From assembly GCF_023702065.1 (NCBI RefSeq), contig NZ_QFDM01000001.1, forward strand, positions 868,001 through 932,000: a stretch of 64,000 bases of DNA, given 5' to 3'. The translations under genes were made by a program, and so were the position numbers. Below the pieces are notes generated by a model. That model made no database searches and was not told the DNA's origin. It worked only from the letters and a program-made list of their open reading frames with translations. Origin of the DNA: Methanoculleus oceani. GTDB taxonomy: Archaea > Halobacteriota > Methanomicrobia > Methanomicrobiales > Methanoculleaceae. Position 1 is the first letter of the stretch, and each line of letters starts with the position of its first letter. Shown one piece after another: positions 43,278 through 52,089 of the stretch.

Positions 43278-44154
43278 TCCTTATACGATACGGTATCCGC
43301 AGATCGTGGCGGTGGCCGACGAGAGCGCCGGCCACGTGGAACTCATCGAGTTCTTCGACTGCATAGGCGGGGCGATGTGGGTGAAGCGCCACTATGCCCA
43401 GAGCCCGCTCGTCCGCTCCGTCCGCACCGTGGGGACGACCAACCGCTACCTCCTCCGCACCGGCAGCGCCGACCTCGCGCTCGAGGGCTCGGTCTTCCCG
43501 GCAGGGATCGCCGGTGTCGCCGTCGAAGGGGACGAGATCGCCGTCACCTACCGGGGCCTCGGCGGCGGCGGCGTGGGGGCGTCCGTCTGCCGCGCCTCGG
43601 CTCCGGGCATCGTCCGCTACGAGAGCGACCCTGCCGGGGGCGGGCGTCTTTCGGGCTCGACGATCTGGCTCCCCCGGCGCGAGCGGGTGATCATCGGTGT
43701 CGACGACACCGATACCCCGGAGGAGGGCGCCACCTGGACGCTGACCCACAACATCGCACGGGCCGTCGAGGACGACCGCTCCCGCTACCTCTCCCATACC
43801 ATCGTGCAGCTCTTTCCTGTCCCCTACCGGACCAAAAACTGCGTCGCCATCGCCTGCGAGTTCGCCACCTCCGACCCCGGAGGGCTGGTCCGGCGCTACC
43901 GCGACTACCTGGAAAAGTACACGCTCTCGGACGAGACCGGGATGGCGGTCTGGCGCGGCTTCGATCCCGCCCCGCTCGAGGAGTTTGGGCGGCGCGTAAA
44001 GCGGGGCGAGGTCTCGCCCGACGACCTTGCCGCCCTCGACGACGAACGCCTCTCCATCGTCATGAAAGGCCGGGGCGCGATCGGGGCGGTGGCGGCGATC
44101 CCGTTCTCCACGCGATACGAGGAGGCGCTGGCGTTATGGAATGGAGTCGGCTGA
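43261..44154 (+). CDS. Methanogenesis marker protein 11 (TiaS-like kinase domain)
   Basis: The 297-residue protein begins DPYTIRYPQIVAVADE, which I believe is the marker-11 family N-terminus, and shares with the preceding gene the VIIGVDDTDTPEEGATWTL motif and VQLFPVPYRTKNCVA. Marker 11 is reported as restricted to methanogens and has no assigned reaction. The DDTD motif suggests ATP-dependent phosphorylation or activation. The start overlaps the upstream gene by 17 bases. Which of the two paralogues is the true marker 11 should be settled by profile search. Confidence 0.75.
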   Translation: MEKLSDPYTIRYPQIVAVADESAGHVELIEFFDCIGGAMWVKRHYAQSPLVRSVRTVGTTNRYLLRTGSADLALEGSVFPAGIAGVAVEGDEIAVTYRGLGGGGVGASVCRASAPGIVRYESDPAGGGRLSGSTIWLPRRERVIIGVDDTDTPEEGATWTLTHNIARAVEDDRSRYLSHTIVQLFPVPYRTKNCVAIACEFATSDPGGLVRRYRDYLEKYTLSDETGMAVWRGFDPAPLEEFGRRVKRGEVSPDDLAALDDERLSIVMKGRGAIGAVAAIPFSTRYEEALALWNGVG

Positions 44155-45104
44155 AGGCCCGGCTGCTTGAGGCAGGTTCGGTTCGCCTCTCCGGCGAACC
44201 TGCAGACGCCTACGTGTCCCGTTCCGCCGCCGGCCCCTCGGCGGGGAGTTCCGGTTCGCTCTTCTTCTCCTCCGGCGCCCGGCGGTTCCGGGCCGGTATC
44301 GACGGGGCAAGCCCCATCGAGGTCGTTCACCGGGGAGGAGGCGGGGCGGACCTCGTCATCGACGGCAACGTGGTCTCCGGCCGTCTCGAACCCGCCGCCC
44401 TCCACTGCCCCCGCCAGGCCTACATCACCGTCAGCGGGACGTGCATCTTCCACTGCCGCTACTGCCCGGTGCCGGGTCTCCAGGGGCGGCGAAAGGAGGT
44501 TTTCGAGATTGTGGAGCTGGTCGAAAGCGTGGCCGACCGGGTCGACGCCATCGCAATCACGAGCGGTGTCGCTTCCTCGATCGAAGAGGAAGAGGAATAC
44601 GTCCTCGACGTCGTGGCGGCGCTCCGCTCATTCGGTCTACCCATCGGGGTCTCGATCTACCCGGGGCCACTGACCCCGGCGCGGCTCCATGCCCTCGGCG
44701 TCGTCGAGGTGAAGTTCAACATCGAGGCGGCGACCCCGGAGATCTTTGCAGAGATGTGCCCCGGTCTCTCGTGGGATGCGGTCTGGGAGGCGTTGCGGTC
44801 CTCCGTCGTGCTCTTCGGGCGGGACAGGGTCTACTCGAACGTCATCGTCGGCCTCGGGGAGACCGACGCAGACCTGGAGCGGGTCATGGGCGATCTCGCG
44901 GCGATCGGGGTCATCCCCGTCCTCCGTCCGCTCACCCCGGCGGCATCTCTTGCCGCCCGGCCCCGTCCGTCCGCCGACCGGCTGCTCCGGCTCTGCGAGG
45001 CGCACGAGAAGATCCTCCGGCAGGCCGGGCTCGATCCGCGCCGGGCGCTGACGATGTGTTCGGCGTGCACCGGGTGCGACCTGGTGCCGGGGAGGGATAC
45101 ATGA
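44136..45104 (+). CDS. Radical SAM protein of the mmp11/aks operon
   Basis: The 322-residue protein has a radical SAM [4Fe-4S] motif, CxxxCxxC, at Cys103, Cys107 and Cys110 (GTCIFHCRYCPVPG), in a TIM-barrel-like domain (VKFNIEAATPEIFAEM, IVGLGETDADLERVM). Extra cysteines near the C-terminus (MCSACTGCD) could hold a second cluster, and Cys91 lies before the motif. The N-terminal 90 residues form a separate small domain. It overlaps its neighbours at both ends. Reaction unknown; sulfur insertion or C-C chemistry are both possible. Confidence 0.82.
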   Translation: MEWSRLKARLLEAGSVRLSGEPADAYVSRSAAGPSAGSSGSLFFSSGARRFRAGIDGASPIEVVHRGGGGADLVIDGNVVSGRLEPAALHCPRQAYITVSGTCIFHCRYCPVPGLQGRRKEVFEIVELVESVADRVDAIAITSGVASSIEEEEEYVLDVVAALRSFGLPIGVSIYPGPLTPARLHALGVVEVKFNIEAATPEIFAEMCPGLSWDAVWEALRSSVVLFGRDRVYSNVIVGLGETDADLERVMGDLAAIGVIPVLRPLTPAASLAARPRPSADRLLRLCEAHEKILRQAGLDPRRALTMCSACTGCDLVPGRDT

Positions 45105-46357
45105 AGGGCACCGAAGCGCTCGCCCGGGCCATCCTCCGGTCGGCAGACCGTTGCTACGCCGTCCCCGGCTACCCGGTCTCGGGGATCGCCGCCTCGGCCG
45201 GGGCCGTGATCCCCGTAAACGAGAAGGTGGCGCTCGAGTATGCCCTCGGCGACTCGCTCTCCGGGCGGAGGGCCGCCGTGGTGGTCAAGCACGTCGGCCT
45301 CAACGCCTGTGCGGACCCGCTCGTGCACGCCACTGCCCAGGGCCTCCGGGCCGGCGTCGTGGTGGTCGTCGGGGACGACGTGCGCCCGATCGCATCGGAT
45401 GTCGTGCAGGACTCCCGCTACTACGGGGAGGTGGCCCGGGTGCCGGTTCTCGAGCCCGACGGTGAGACGATCGGTCAGGCCGTCGAGGCGGCGTTCGAGG
45501 CTTCGGAGACCTTCTCGCGGGTGGCAATCGTCAGGGTGACGCCCGAGATCCTCGACGCGGACGTGCCGGACCTCCCCGCCCCCCGGAGCGACCTGGAGGG
45601 GAGCCTCGCAGACCCCGGGCTCACGATGGCCGGGCGGGCGCTGGCGAGCGACCGACGGACGGCCGCGATGTTCGCCTGGTCGCGGTCATCGCCGCTGAAC
45701 CGCTTTGCCGGCGGCGAACACCGCGCAGTCACCGTCTATCCGCCCCCGGCGGACCCGGACGTGCTTGCCCTGACCCGCGAGGTCGGCCGCCCCTTCCTCC
45801 GGGAGCACCGGCTGCTCGCCCCTCCCGACCCCGCCGGGGAGCCGGAGCGGTTCTCTGCTCGCGGCTACTGCCGGACGTTCTGCCGGGACTGCCCGTTCCA
45901 TCCGGCCTTTTCCATCCTCTCGGAGCGCAGGATGCGGGCCGTCTGCGACGCTGGGTGCGCGATCCTCGCGATGAACCCCCCCTACCGGGTCGGCATCGCC
46001 ACCTACGGCCTCGGATCGTCGATTGCCGTGGCGGCGACCGGCCCCGGCGTCGCGCTCACCGGCGACTACGCGCTCCTGCACTCAGGGCTAAACGCCCTCA
46101 TCGACGTCTACGAGCGTCGACTCCCGCTTCTCTGTATCGTCCTCGCGAACACGCGGATGGGGATGACCGGCGGTCACCCCGTCCCCGATATCCTTCGCTA
46201 CATCTCCTGGGCGAACCCGGTCGTCTGCGCCGCAGACGGCACCGCGGCGCTTCGCCGGGCCCTCGTTCATCCCGAGGGGGGGCCCCGGACGGTGGTGATC
46301 GAAGGCACCTGCCCTGAAGGTGGCATCCATGAAACCGTGGCATATCGAGATCTGTGA
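45101..46357 (+). CDS. TPP-dependent enzyme, truncated IorA-like
   Basis: The 418-residue protein resembles the TPP-binding core of indolepyruvate oxidoreductase subunit alpha. The N-terminal domain has VNEKVALEYALGDSLSG with the TPP-activating Glu, and KHVGLNACADPL. The C-terminal domain has GDYALLHSGLNALID and ANTRMGMTGGHP, where the magnesium-diphosphate site lies. IorA proteins are usually about 600 residues and end in two ferredoxin clusters; here that part is absent and no IorB gene is adjacent. Cys-rich CRTFCRDCPFH remains in the centre. Because it is read into aksA (29-base overlap), non-oxidative 2-oxoacid decarboxylation is a reasonable guess. Confidence 0.82.
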   Translation: MKGTEALARAILRSADRCYAVPGYPVSGIAASAGAVIPVNEKVALEYALGDSLSGRRAAVVVKHVGLNACADPLVHATAQGLRAGVVVVVGDDVRPIASDVVQDSRYYGEVARVPVLEPDGETIGQAVEAAFEASETFSRVAIVRVTPEILDADVPDLPAPRSDLEGSLADPGLTMAGRALASDRRTAAMFAWSRSSPLNRFAGGEHRAVTVYPPPADPDVLALTREVGRPFLREHRLLAPPDPAGEPERFSARGYCRTFCRDCPFHPAFSILSERRMRAVCDAGCAILAMNPPYRVGIATYGLGSSIAVAATGPGVALTGDYALLHSGLNALIDVYERRLPLLCIVLANTRMGMTGGHPVPDILRYISWANPVVCAADGTAALRRALVHPEGGPRTVVIEGTCPEGGIHETVAYRDL

Positions 46358-47459
46358 TGTAACGCTGCGAGACGGGGAACAGACTCCCGGCGTCTCGTTT
46401 ACCCGTGATGAGAAGATGACGATCGCCCAATCACTCGACGAGATCGGCGTGGAGGTGATCGAGGCCGGGTTTCCCGTGGTATCCGCCGCGGAGAAGGATT
46501 GCGTCACGGCCATTGCCCGAAGCGGTCTCTCTGCCCGGGTCTGCTGCCTTGCACGGGCACTGCAGCCCGACGTCGAGGCAGCCCTCGACTGCGACGTGGA
46601 CATGGTCAGCATCTTCATTGCGACCTCTGACCTCCACATCCGGCACAAGTACCGCAAGTCCCGCGGCGAGGTGCTCGAGGATGCCCTCGATATGGTGGAG
46701 TTCGCCACCGACCACGGTCTGCAGGTGCGGTTCGCTGCCGAGGACGCCTCGCGAACCGACCCGGCGTTCCTCCTGGAGATGTATACCCGGGGCGTCGAGT
46801 GCGGTGCCAATCTCGTCAGTTTCGCGGATACGGTCGGCTGCCTCACGCCGCTCGAGATCCACGCGGTCGTCTCCGGGCTCCTCGAGGCGGCCCCCCTTCC
46901 GCTCTGTATGCACTGCCACAACGACCTCGGGTTTGCAGCCGCAAACACCATAACGGCCGCGGCTGCCGGGGCGTTCCAGCTTCACACCACCGTCAACGGC
47001 ATCGGCGAGCGTGCCGGGAACGCGGCGCTCGAGCAGGTGCTCGTCGCCCTGCGGATGAAGGGCGGCGTCGATCGCTACGACCTCTCCCGCCTGCAGGAGA
47101 TCTCGCGGCTGGTCGCCCGGTGCTCGGGCGTGGCCCCGGAGCGTACCCGGCCGGTCGTCGGGGAGAACGCCTTTGCCCACGAGAGCGGGATTCACATCGC
47201 CGCCATCCTTGGAGACCCCTCGACCTACGAATACATCCCCCCGGAGCTGGTGGGCGGCGAGCGGCGTTTCGTCCTCGGGAAGCATACGGGGAAGCGGGCG
47301 CTCGAGCATGTCGCAAAGGCCTACGGGTTCGACCTCTCTGATGAGGAGGCGCGGTGGGTGCTCGAACAGGTCAAACAGAAGAGCGAAGGAAAGTGCAGCG
47401 TCACCCCGGAGATGCTCTGCGGGATCATCCGGCGGGCAAAGGGGGGGAGCCACCAGTGA
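46329..47459 (+). CDS. aksA: Homocitrate synthase family protein AksA
   Basis: AksA condenses acetyl-CoA with 2-oxoglutarate and then with the longer 2-oxoadipate and 2-oxopimelate, building the chain of coenzyme B. The 376-residue protein has the DRE-TIM metallolyase motifs DVTLRDGEQTPGV (near residue 7), CMHCHNDLGFAAAN with metal-ligand His residues and NGIGERAGNAALE, then AHESGIHI. It could instead be an isopropylmalate or citramalate synthase paralogue, but the aksDEF neighbours favour AksA. GTG at 46320 is an alternative start. Confidence 0.88.
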   Translation: MKPWHIEICDVTLRDGEQTPGVSFTRDEKMTIAQSLDEIGVEVIEAGFPVVSAAEKDCVTAIARSGLSARVCCLARALQPDVEAALDCDVDMVSIFIATSDLHIRHKYRKSRGEVLEDALDMVEFATDHGLQVRFAAEDASRTDPAFLLEMYTRGVECGANLVSFADTVGCLTPLEIHAVVSGLLEAAPLPLCMHCHNDLGFAAANTITAAAAGAFQLHTTVNGIGERAGNAALEQVLVALRMKGGVDRYDLSRLQEISRLVARCSGVAPERTRPVVGENAFAHESGIHIAAILGDPSTYEYIPPELVGGERRFVLGKHTGKRALEHVAKAYGFDLSDEEARWVLEQVKQKSEGKCSVTPEMLCGIIRRAKGGSHQ

Positions 47460-48667
47460 GCACGCTCTCCGAGCAGATCCTCGGCGCACCGGCGGGTGCA
47501 TACGTGGACCGCGAGGTCGATATCGCCTTTGCCCACGACGGGACCGGTGTCCTTGCCCGGGAAGCGCTCCGGGAGATGGGGGTGGAACGGCTCCCCCATC
47601 CGGAGCGCCTGCGCCTGATCTTCGACCATATCGTCCCGGCAAACACCGGAACGACGGCGACGCTCCAGGCGGAGCTCCGCGGGTATGCCCGGTCCTCGGG
47701 GATAGAACTCTCGGATGCCGGAGGGGGGATCTGTCACCAGGTGATGAGCGAAGGGGTCGTCCGGCCCGGCATGGTCGTCGTGGGCGCTGACTCCCATACC
47801 TGCACCCTCGGCGCCTTCGGTGCGTTTGCCACCGGGGTGGGGGCGACCGATATGGCGGCGATCTGGGCGTCGGGGTCCACGTGGTTCCGGGTCCCGGAGA
47901 CGATCGCGGTCAACCTCACCGGCAGGCTCTCCGGCGCCGCGGAACCTAAGGACGTTGCCCTCGCCTGCGTCGCGAAACTCGGGATGGAAGGAGCGACCTA
48001 CCGGGCGCTGGAGTTCGTGGGCGACGGGGCGGCAGGAATCTCCATGGACGGGCGGCTGACCCTCTGCAACATGGCGGTCGAGACCGGGGCGAAAGCAGGT
48101 ATGTTCCACGCCGATGCGGCCACCGTCCGCTACCTCGCGGAGCACGGCGTTACGGCGTCACCCCGGGCACCGAAGGACTGCTGTTACGAACGGACCGCCG
48201 ATATCGATCTTGTCGACATCGTGCCTCTCGTCGCGGTCCCGCACCGGGTGGATACCGTCCGGGAGGCGGAGGAGGTCGCGGGCACGCACCTCGACCAGGT
48301 CTTCGTCGGGACCTGCACGAACGGCCGCTACGAAGATCTTGCCCGGTTCGCCCGCATCGTCCGGGGGAAGAAGGTGGCCGTCCGCACCCTGGTCGTCCCC
48401 GCCTCGCGGGCGGTACTTGCGCGGGCGATCGCCACCGGGGTCCTTGCCGACATCGTGGATGCGGGGTGCATGGTGGCGCCGCCCGGGTGCGGGCCGTGCC
48501 TCGGGGCGCACGCCGGCGTGCTCGGGGAGGGCGAGGTCTGCCTCTCCACCGCCAACCGGAACTTCAAAAACCGGATGGGCGTTGGCGGCGAGATCTACCT
48601 CTCGTCGGTTGCCACTGCCGCCGCGAGCGCCATAGCCGGCGTAATCGCCGTGCCGGAGGTGGTATGA
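47456..48667 (+). CDS. aksD: Homoaconitase large subunit AksD
   Basis: AksD with AksE isomerises homocitrate-type tricarboxylates through cis-homoaconitate. The 403-residue protein starts with GTG (STLSEQILG) overlapping the aksA stop. It has aconitase-family features GADSHTCTLGAFGAFATGVGATDMA, GTCTNGRYEDL and MVAPPGCGPCLG, with the three [4Fe-4S] Cys ligands. LeuC is a near relative, and context decides. No ATG is available near the expected N-terminus. Confidence 0.9.
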   Translation: MSTLSEQILGAPAGAYVDREVDIAFAHDGTGVLAREALREMGVERLPHPERLRLIFDHIVPANTGTTATLQAELRGYARSSGIELSDAGGGICHQVMSEGVVRPGMVVVGADSHTCTLGAFGAFATGVGATDMAAIWASGSTWFRVPETIAVNLTGRLSGAAEPKDVALACVAKLGMEGATYRALEFVGDGAAGISMDGRLTLCNMAVETGAKAGMFHADAATVRYLAEHGVTASPRAPKDCCYERTADIDLVDIVPLVAVPHRVDTVREAEEVAGTHLDQVFVGTCTNGRYEDLARFARIVRGKKVAVRTLVVPASRAVLARAIATGVLADIVDAGCMVAPPGCGPCLGAHAGVLGEGEVCLSTANRNFKNRMGVGGEIYLSSVATAAASAIAGVIAVPEVV

Positions 48668-49137
48668 TGCAGGGAGCCGGACCGGCGGTCTGCCTCGGGA
48701 ACGACATCGACACCGACGTTATCATCGCCGGGCGCTACCTCCGGACGAAAGACCGCTCGGTCTGGGCGGAGCACGCCTTCGAGGACCTTGACCCAACGCT
48801 CGCCGGCCGTCTTTCCGGCGCAATCATCGTCGCCGGGAGGAACATGGGGTGCGGGTCGTCCCGGGAGCAGGCGGTGGTCGCCCTCCGGGAGGCCGGGGTG
48901 GTCGGGGTCGTCGCCCCGTCATTCGCCCGCATCTTCTTTAGAAACGCCGTCAACGTCGGCCTCCCGGTGATCGAGGCCCCGGTCTCGTGCACCGACGGCG
49001 CTCGCGTCGCATTCGACCTCGATGCCGGGTGGGTGGAGGTGGACGGGGAGCGCTATCCCGCCCGCCCGCTCTCGGAGAAGATGGTCGCCATCCTCCGGGC
49101 CGGAGGGCTGGTTCCTTACTGGAGGTCGTGCCGATGA
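48664..49137 (+). CDS. aksE: Homoaconitase small subunit AksE
   Basis: The 157-residue protein is the swivel-domain subunit partner of AksD: LGNDIDTDVIIAGRYL at the N-terminus and GRNMGCGSSREQAVVALREAGV, then SFARIFFRNAVNVGLPV. The loop around residues 20-30 that sets chain-length preference reads GRYLRTKDRS. The ATG overlaps the aksD stop, and its stop overlaps the next gene, so translation is coupled. Confidence 0.9.
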   Translation: MMQGAGPAVCLGNDIDTDVIIAGRYLRTKDRSVWAEHAFEDLDPTLAGRLSGAIIVAGRNMGCGSSREQAVVALREAGVVGVVAPSFARIFFRNAVNVGLPVIEAPVSCTDGARVAFDLDAGWVEVDGERYPARPLSEKMVAILRAGGLVPYWRSCR

Positions 49138-49955
49138 TCTTTCCCCCACACTGCAAATATGTTGGATCGGCGACCAGCACCCCGTACGGGGACCGGGCCT
49201 ACTTCCTCTCGCGCTACCTGGTTCGCGAGACCGCCGGCGGCACGGAGGTGATCGAGGTGGAGACCGACCCGGACGGGATCGGATTGATGCGCAAGGTCCT
49301 CTCGGCCCGGGTGCTCGCCAGCGGCGATGATGTCTACCGCTACCCCGATCGCGTGAACGTCCAGGATCGAACATTCTTAGTAGGGGCGGCGATGCGATCC
49401 GGGTACCGCTGCACCATATTCACCGGACACGGCGAGCAGACCACGTTCGTGCTCGATCCGGACCTCTCGGGTTTCCTCCGCATCCATGTCTACGACATCA
49501 CTCCGCCCCGCCCCCACCTCTCAGCCACGCTTCTTGACCTTGAGAAGACCGGGCTCTTTGGAGACCTTGAGGTCATCTTCGAGCACCATGTCAGGGATAT
49601 CCGGGAGATCGAAGCCGACGTCTACCCCTGCCATGCGGCCGGTTTCCCCCGCACCCTTGATGCGGACCCGCTCCGGCCGGGCGACCGGGTCGCGGGATGC
49701 CAGACGGCAAGGGACCTGGTGCGGGAGTGTTACGGCGAAGAGATTATAGTGGAGAGCACCTGCCCGCTCGACGCGGTGGAAAGCGAGCCCTTCATCGCCC
49801 GGTGCTGCCGGAGCGAGCGGGGGGGCCTCGGGCGTTGGAACGACCGGTTCGGCGTGGTGGTCCACTGGGGCGCGTCGTCCCGGGACATTGCAGAGGCGGT
49901 CTGGCGCGTCACGGCCGCATGGAGGGGGCCGGATGGCGAAGGTAGCGGTCGTTGA
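49134..49955 (+). CDS. Conserved methanogen protein of unknown function within the aks operon
   Basis: I do not recognise a characterised family for this 273-residue protein. It is soluble, with a beta-rich N-terminal half (HCKYVGSATSTPYGDRAYFLSRYL) and a Cys-containing C-terminal half: PCHAAGFPRTLDADPLRPGDRVAGCQTAR, ECYGEE, STCPLDAVESEPFIARCCRSERGG and VVVHWGASSRDI. It overlaps aksE by four bases and aksF by 23, so it is made together with coenzyme B enzymes and is a candidate for a later step or for accessory function. Confidence 0.78.
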   Translation: MIFPPHCKYVGSATSTPYGDRAYFLSRYLVRETAGGTEVIEVETDPDGIGLMRKVLSARVLASGDDVYRYPDRVNVQDRTFLVGAAMRSGYRCTIFTGHGEQTTFVLDPDLSGFLRIHVYDITPPRPHLSATLLDLEKTGLFGDLEVIFEHHVRDIREIEADVYPCHAAGFPRTLDADPLRPGDRVAGCQTARDLVRECYGEEIIVESTCPLDAVESEPFIARCCRSERGGLGRWNDRFGVVVHWGASSRDIAEAVWRVTAAWRGPDGEGSGR

Positions 49956-50901
49956 AGGCGACGGCATCGGGCACGAGGTTGTCCCGGTCGCCCGCGAGAT
50001 CCTCGCAGCCGTACGCCCGGACTTCGAGTTCTTCGACGTCGAGGTGGGATATGGGCTCTGGGAACGGACCGGGAGCGCCTGCGGAGAGGAGACGATCGCC
50101 GACCTCCAGTCAGCGGATGCCATCCTCTTTGGGGCCGTTACGACGCCGCCGGACCCCGGCTACCGGAGCGTCCTCCTCCAGATCCGGCATGCTCTCGACC
50201 TCTACGCGAACGTCCGCCCGATACAGGGCGAAGGTGTCGATATCGTCATCGTGCGGGAGAACACCGAGGGGCTCTACTCCGGCATCGAGTGGACGGAGCC
50301 GGACCGGGCCTGCACCGTCCGGGTCGTCTCCCGGCGGGGGAGCGAACGTATCGCCCGCTACGCCTGCACCCTCGCCGGATCCCGCCGTCACCTCACCATC
50401 GGCAACAAGGCGAATGTGTTAAAGTCCGACTGCCTCTTCGTCGAGGTCTGCACGGCGGAGGCTGCCCGGATGGGAGTTCCCTGCAGGGCCCGCTACATCG
50501 ATGCGCTCTGCCTCGACCTCCTGATGCACCCGGACCTCTACGACGTTGTCGTGACCACCAATATGTTCGGGGACATTCTCTCCGATGCCGCCGCCTACCT
50601 GGTGGGGGGGCTCGGGCTGCTCCCGAGTGCCAACATCGGAAAGCGTGCTGCTCTCTTTGAGCCCGTGCATGGGAGCGCCCCCGACATCGCGGGCCAAAAT
50701 ATTGCAAACCCCGTCGCAGCCATCAGGAGCGCCGCGATGCTGCTCTCGCACCTCGGCGATCCTGCATCCGCAGCGGCCGTGGAGGAGGCCGTTCACCGGG
50801 TGCTTCGCGCGGGCATCCGGACCCGCGACCTCGGCGGCGTCGCCGGGACCCGGGAGTTCGGGGCGGCGGTGCTTCGCGAGGTCGGCCAGAGGAAGGCCTA
50901 A
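49933..50901 (+). CDS. aksF: Homoisocitrate dehydrogenase AksF
   Basis: AksF oxidatively decarboxylates homoisocitrate and its longer homologues to 2-oxoadipate, 2-oxopimelate and 2-oxosuberate. The 322-residue protein belongs to the isocitrate/isopropylmalate dehydrogenase family: AVVEGDGIGHEVVPVA, RENTEGLYSGIEW, GNKANVLKSDCLF, TTNMFGDILSDAAAYLVGG and EPVHGSAPDIAGQNIANP. LeuB is the main alternative. The ATG at 49933 gives the standard N-terminus. Confidence 0.9.
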   Translation: MAKVAVVEGDGIGHEVVPVAREILAAVRPDFEFFDVEVGYGLWERTGSACGEETIADLQSADAILFGAVTTPPDPGYRSVLLQIRHALDLYANVRPIQGEGVDIVIVRENTEGLYSGIEWTEPDRACTVRVVSRRGSERIARYACTLAGSRRHLTIGNKANVLKSDCLFVEVCTAEAARMGVPCRARYIDALCLDLLMHPDLYDVVVTTNMFGDILSDAAAYLVGGLGLLPSANIGKRAALFEPVHGSAPDIAGQNIANPVAAIRSAAMLLSHLGDPASAAAVEEAVHRVLRAGIRTRDLGGVAGTREFGAAVLREVGQRKA

Positions 50902-50926
50902 ACGCTTCAGGGTCGAGAGTTACGCT

Positions 50927-51775
50927 ATGGTGCTGGTGGGATGCCACGTCTCCATCGCCGGCTCGATCGACCTTGCGGTCGGCAGGGCCCTTGATGCGGG
51001 GTGCGACACGTTTCAGATCTTCTCCCGGAACCCCCGGGGCTGGAGGGCAAAGGACCTCGACCCCGGAATAGCCGATGCCTTCAGGGCGGCGGTGAGTGCA
51101 TCGGGGCTCGGCCCGGTCGTCGACCACATGCCTTACCTCCCGAACCCGGCCTCGCCGGATGCCGAGATCGCTGAAAAATCGGTCGCGGCACTCACCGGGG
51201 AACTCCGGCGATGCGGCCTTCTCGGGATACCCTATCTTGTGACCCATCTCGGGCACCACCGCGGCGCCGGCGTTGAAGCAGGGCAGGAGCGGGTTATCGC
51301 CGCCATCAACCGGGCTCTTGCCGATGCCGGGGAGAGCGATGTGATGCTGCTCCTCGAAAATACCGCCGGGGAGAAGAACAGCGTGGGGACGACTGTTGCA
51401 GACCTCCGCCGCATTCTCGATGGGGTTGATGCGGAAGGAAGGGTCGGGATCTGTTTTGATACCTGCCATGCGTTCGCCGCCGGCTACGACCTCCGGACCG
51501 CAGAGGGGGTCGATGCGGCCCTCGGGGAACTCGACGACCGGATCGGACTTTCCCGTCTCCGCGTCGTCCACCTCAACGACTGCAAGGGCGCTCTCGGGAG
51601 CGGGCTTGACCGGCACGAGCATATCGGGCTCGGGTTCATCGGGGAGGAGGGGTTCCGGCATATTCTCCGCCACCCGGTCGTCCGGAGCCTCCCCCTGATC
51701 TGCGAGACGCCGGTGGACGAGCGGCGGGACGATACCGGAAATATCGCGAAGGTCCGTGAACTTGCGGGAACGTGA
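50927..51775 (+). CDS. nfo: Endonuclease IV (AP endonuclease)
   Basis: The 282-residue protein cuts DNA 5' to abasic sites. It has the trinuclear-zinc signatures of endonuclease IV: GCHVSIAGSIDLAV at the N-terminus, QIFSRNPRGW, VTHLGHH, LLENTAGEKNSVGTT, CFDTCHAFAAGYDL and HLNDCKGALGSGLDRHEHIGLG, ending CETPVDERR. Length is normal (about 280). It lies 25 bases after aksF and may be carried on the same transcript, though unrelated in role. Confidence 0.94.
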   Translation: MVLVGCHVSIAGSIDLAVGRALDAGCDTFQIFSRNPRGWRAKDLDPGIADAFRAAVSASGLGPVVDHMPYLPNPASPDAEIAEKSVAALTGELRRCGLLGIPYLVTHLGHHRGAGVEAGQERVIAAINRALADAGESDVMLLLENTAGEKNSVGTTVADLRRILDGVDAEGRVGICFDTCHAFAAGYDLRTAEGVDAALGELDDRIGLSRLRVVHLNDCKGALGSGLDRHEHIGLGFIGEEGFRHILRHPVVRSLPLICETPVDERRDDTGNIAKVRELAGT

Positions 51776-52089
51776 GCGCCCGGGGGCGTCACCTCCGGCA
51801 GGGCCGTGCTGCCGGTTATGCTGCGACACCGCCTGATTGGGTTAATATCTTACAATTTTTATAATAGTTGGAAACACTCTCTCAGGTAACCTCCCTTCAT
51901 GGCAAGATATTTATATTAATACTTCTATCCTGCAACTCACGAACCCTTTATCCTGTGGAATCCCGGTGATTCCCCGGCATTCTGCAGGATTTCCGTTTGC
52001 ACGCCGCCGGGGAAGGAGTGCTTCTCCAGAGGGCCTGCAGATACCATCGCATGGGACGAAGGGGGCGTTCTCATCGTGGTGATCAGAGA
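51776..52089 (+). other. Intergenic region ahead of the large surface protein
   Basis: This 314-base stretch has no gene I can support. Two AT-rich blocks could serve as promoters: AATATCTTACAATTTTTATAATAG near 51844-51868 and ATATTTATATTAAT at 51907-51920. The second would give the surface-protein mRNA a leader of roughly 150 bases. Confidence 0.5.
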
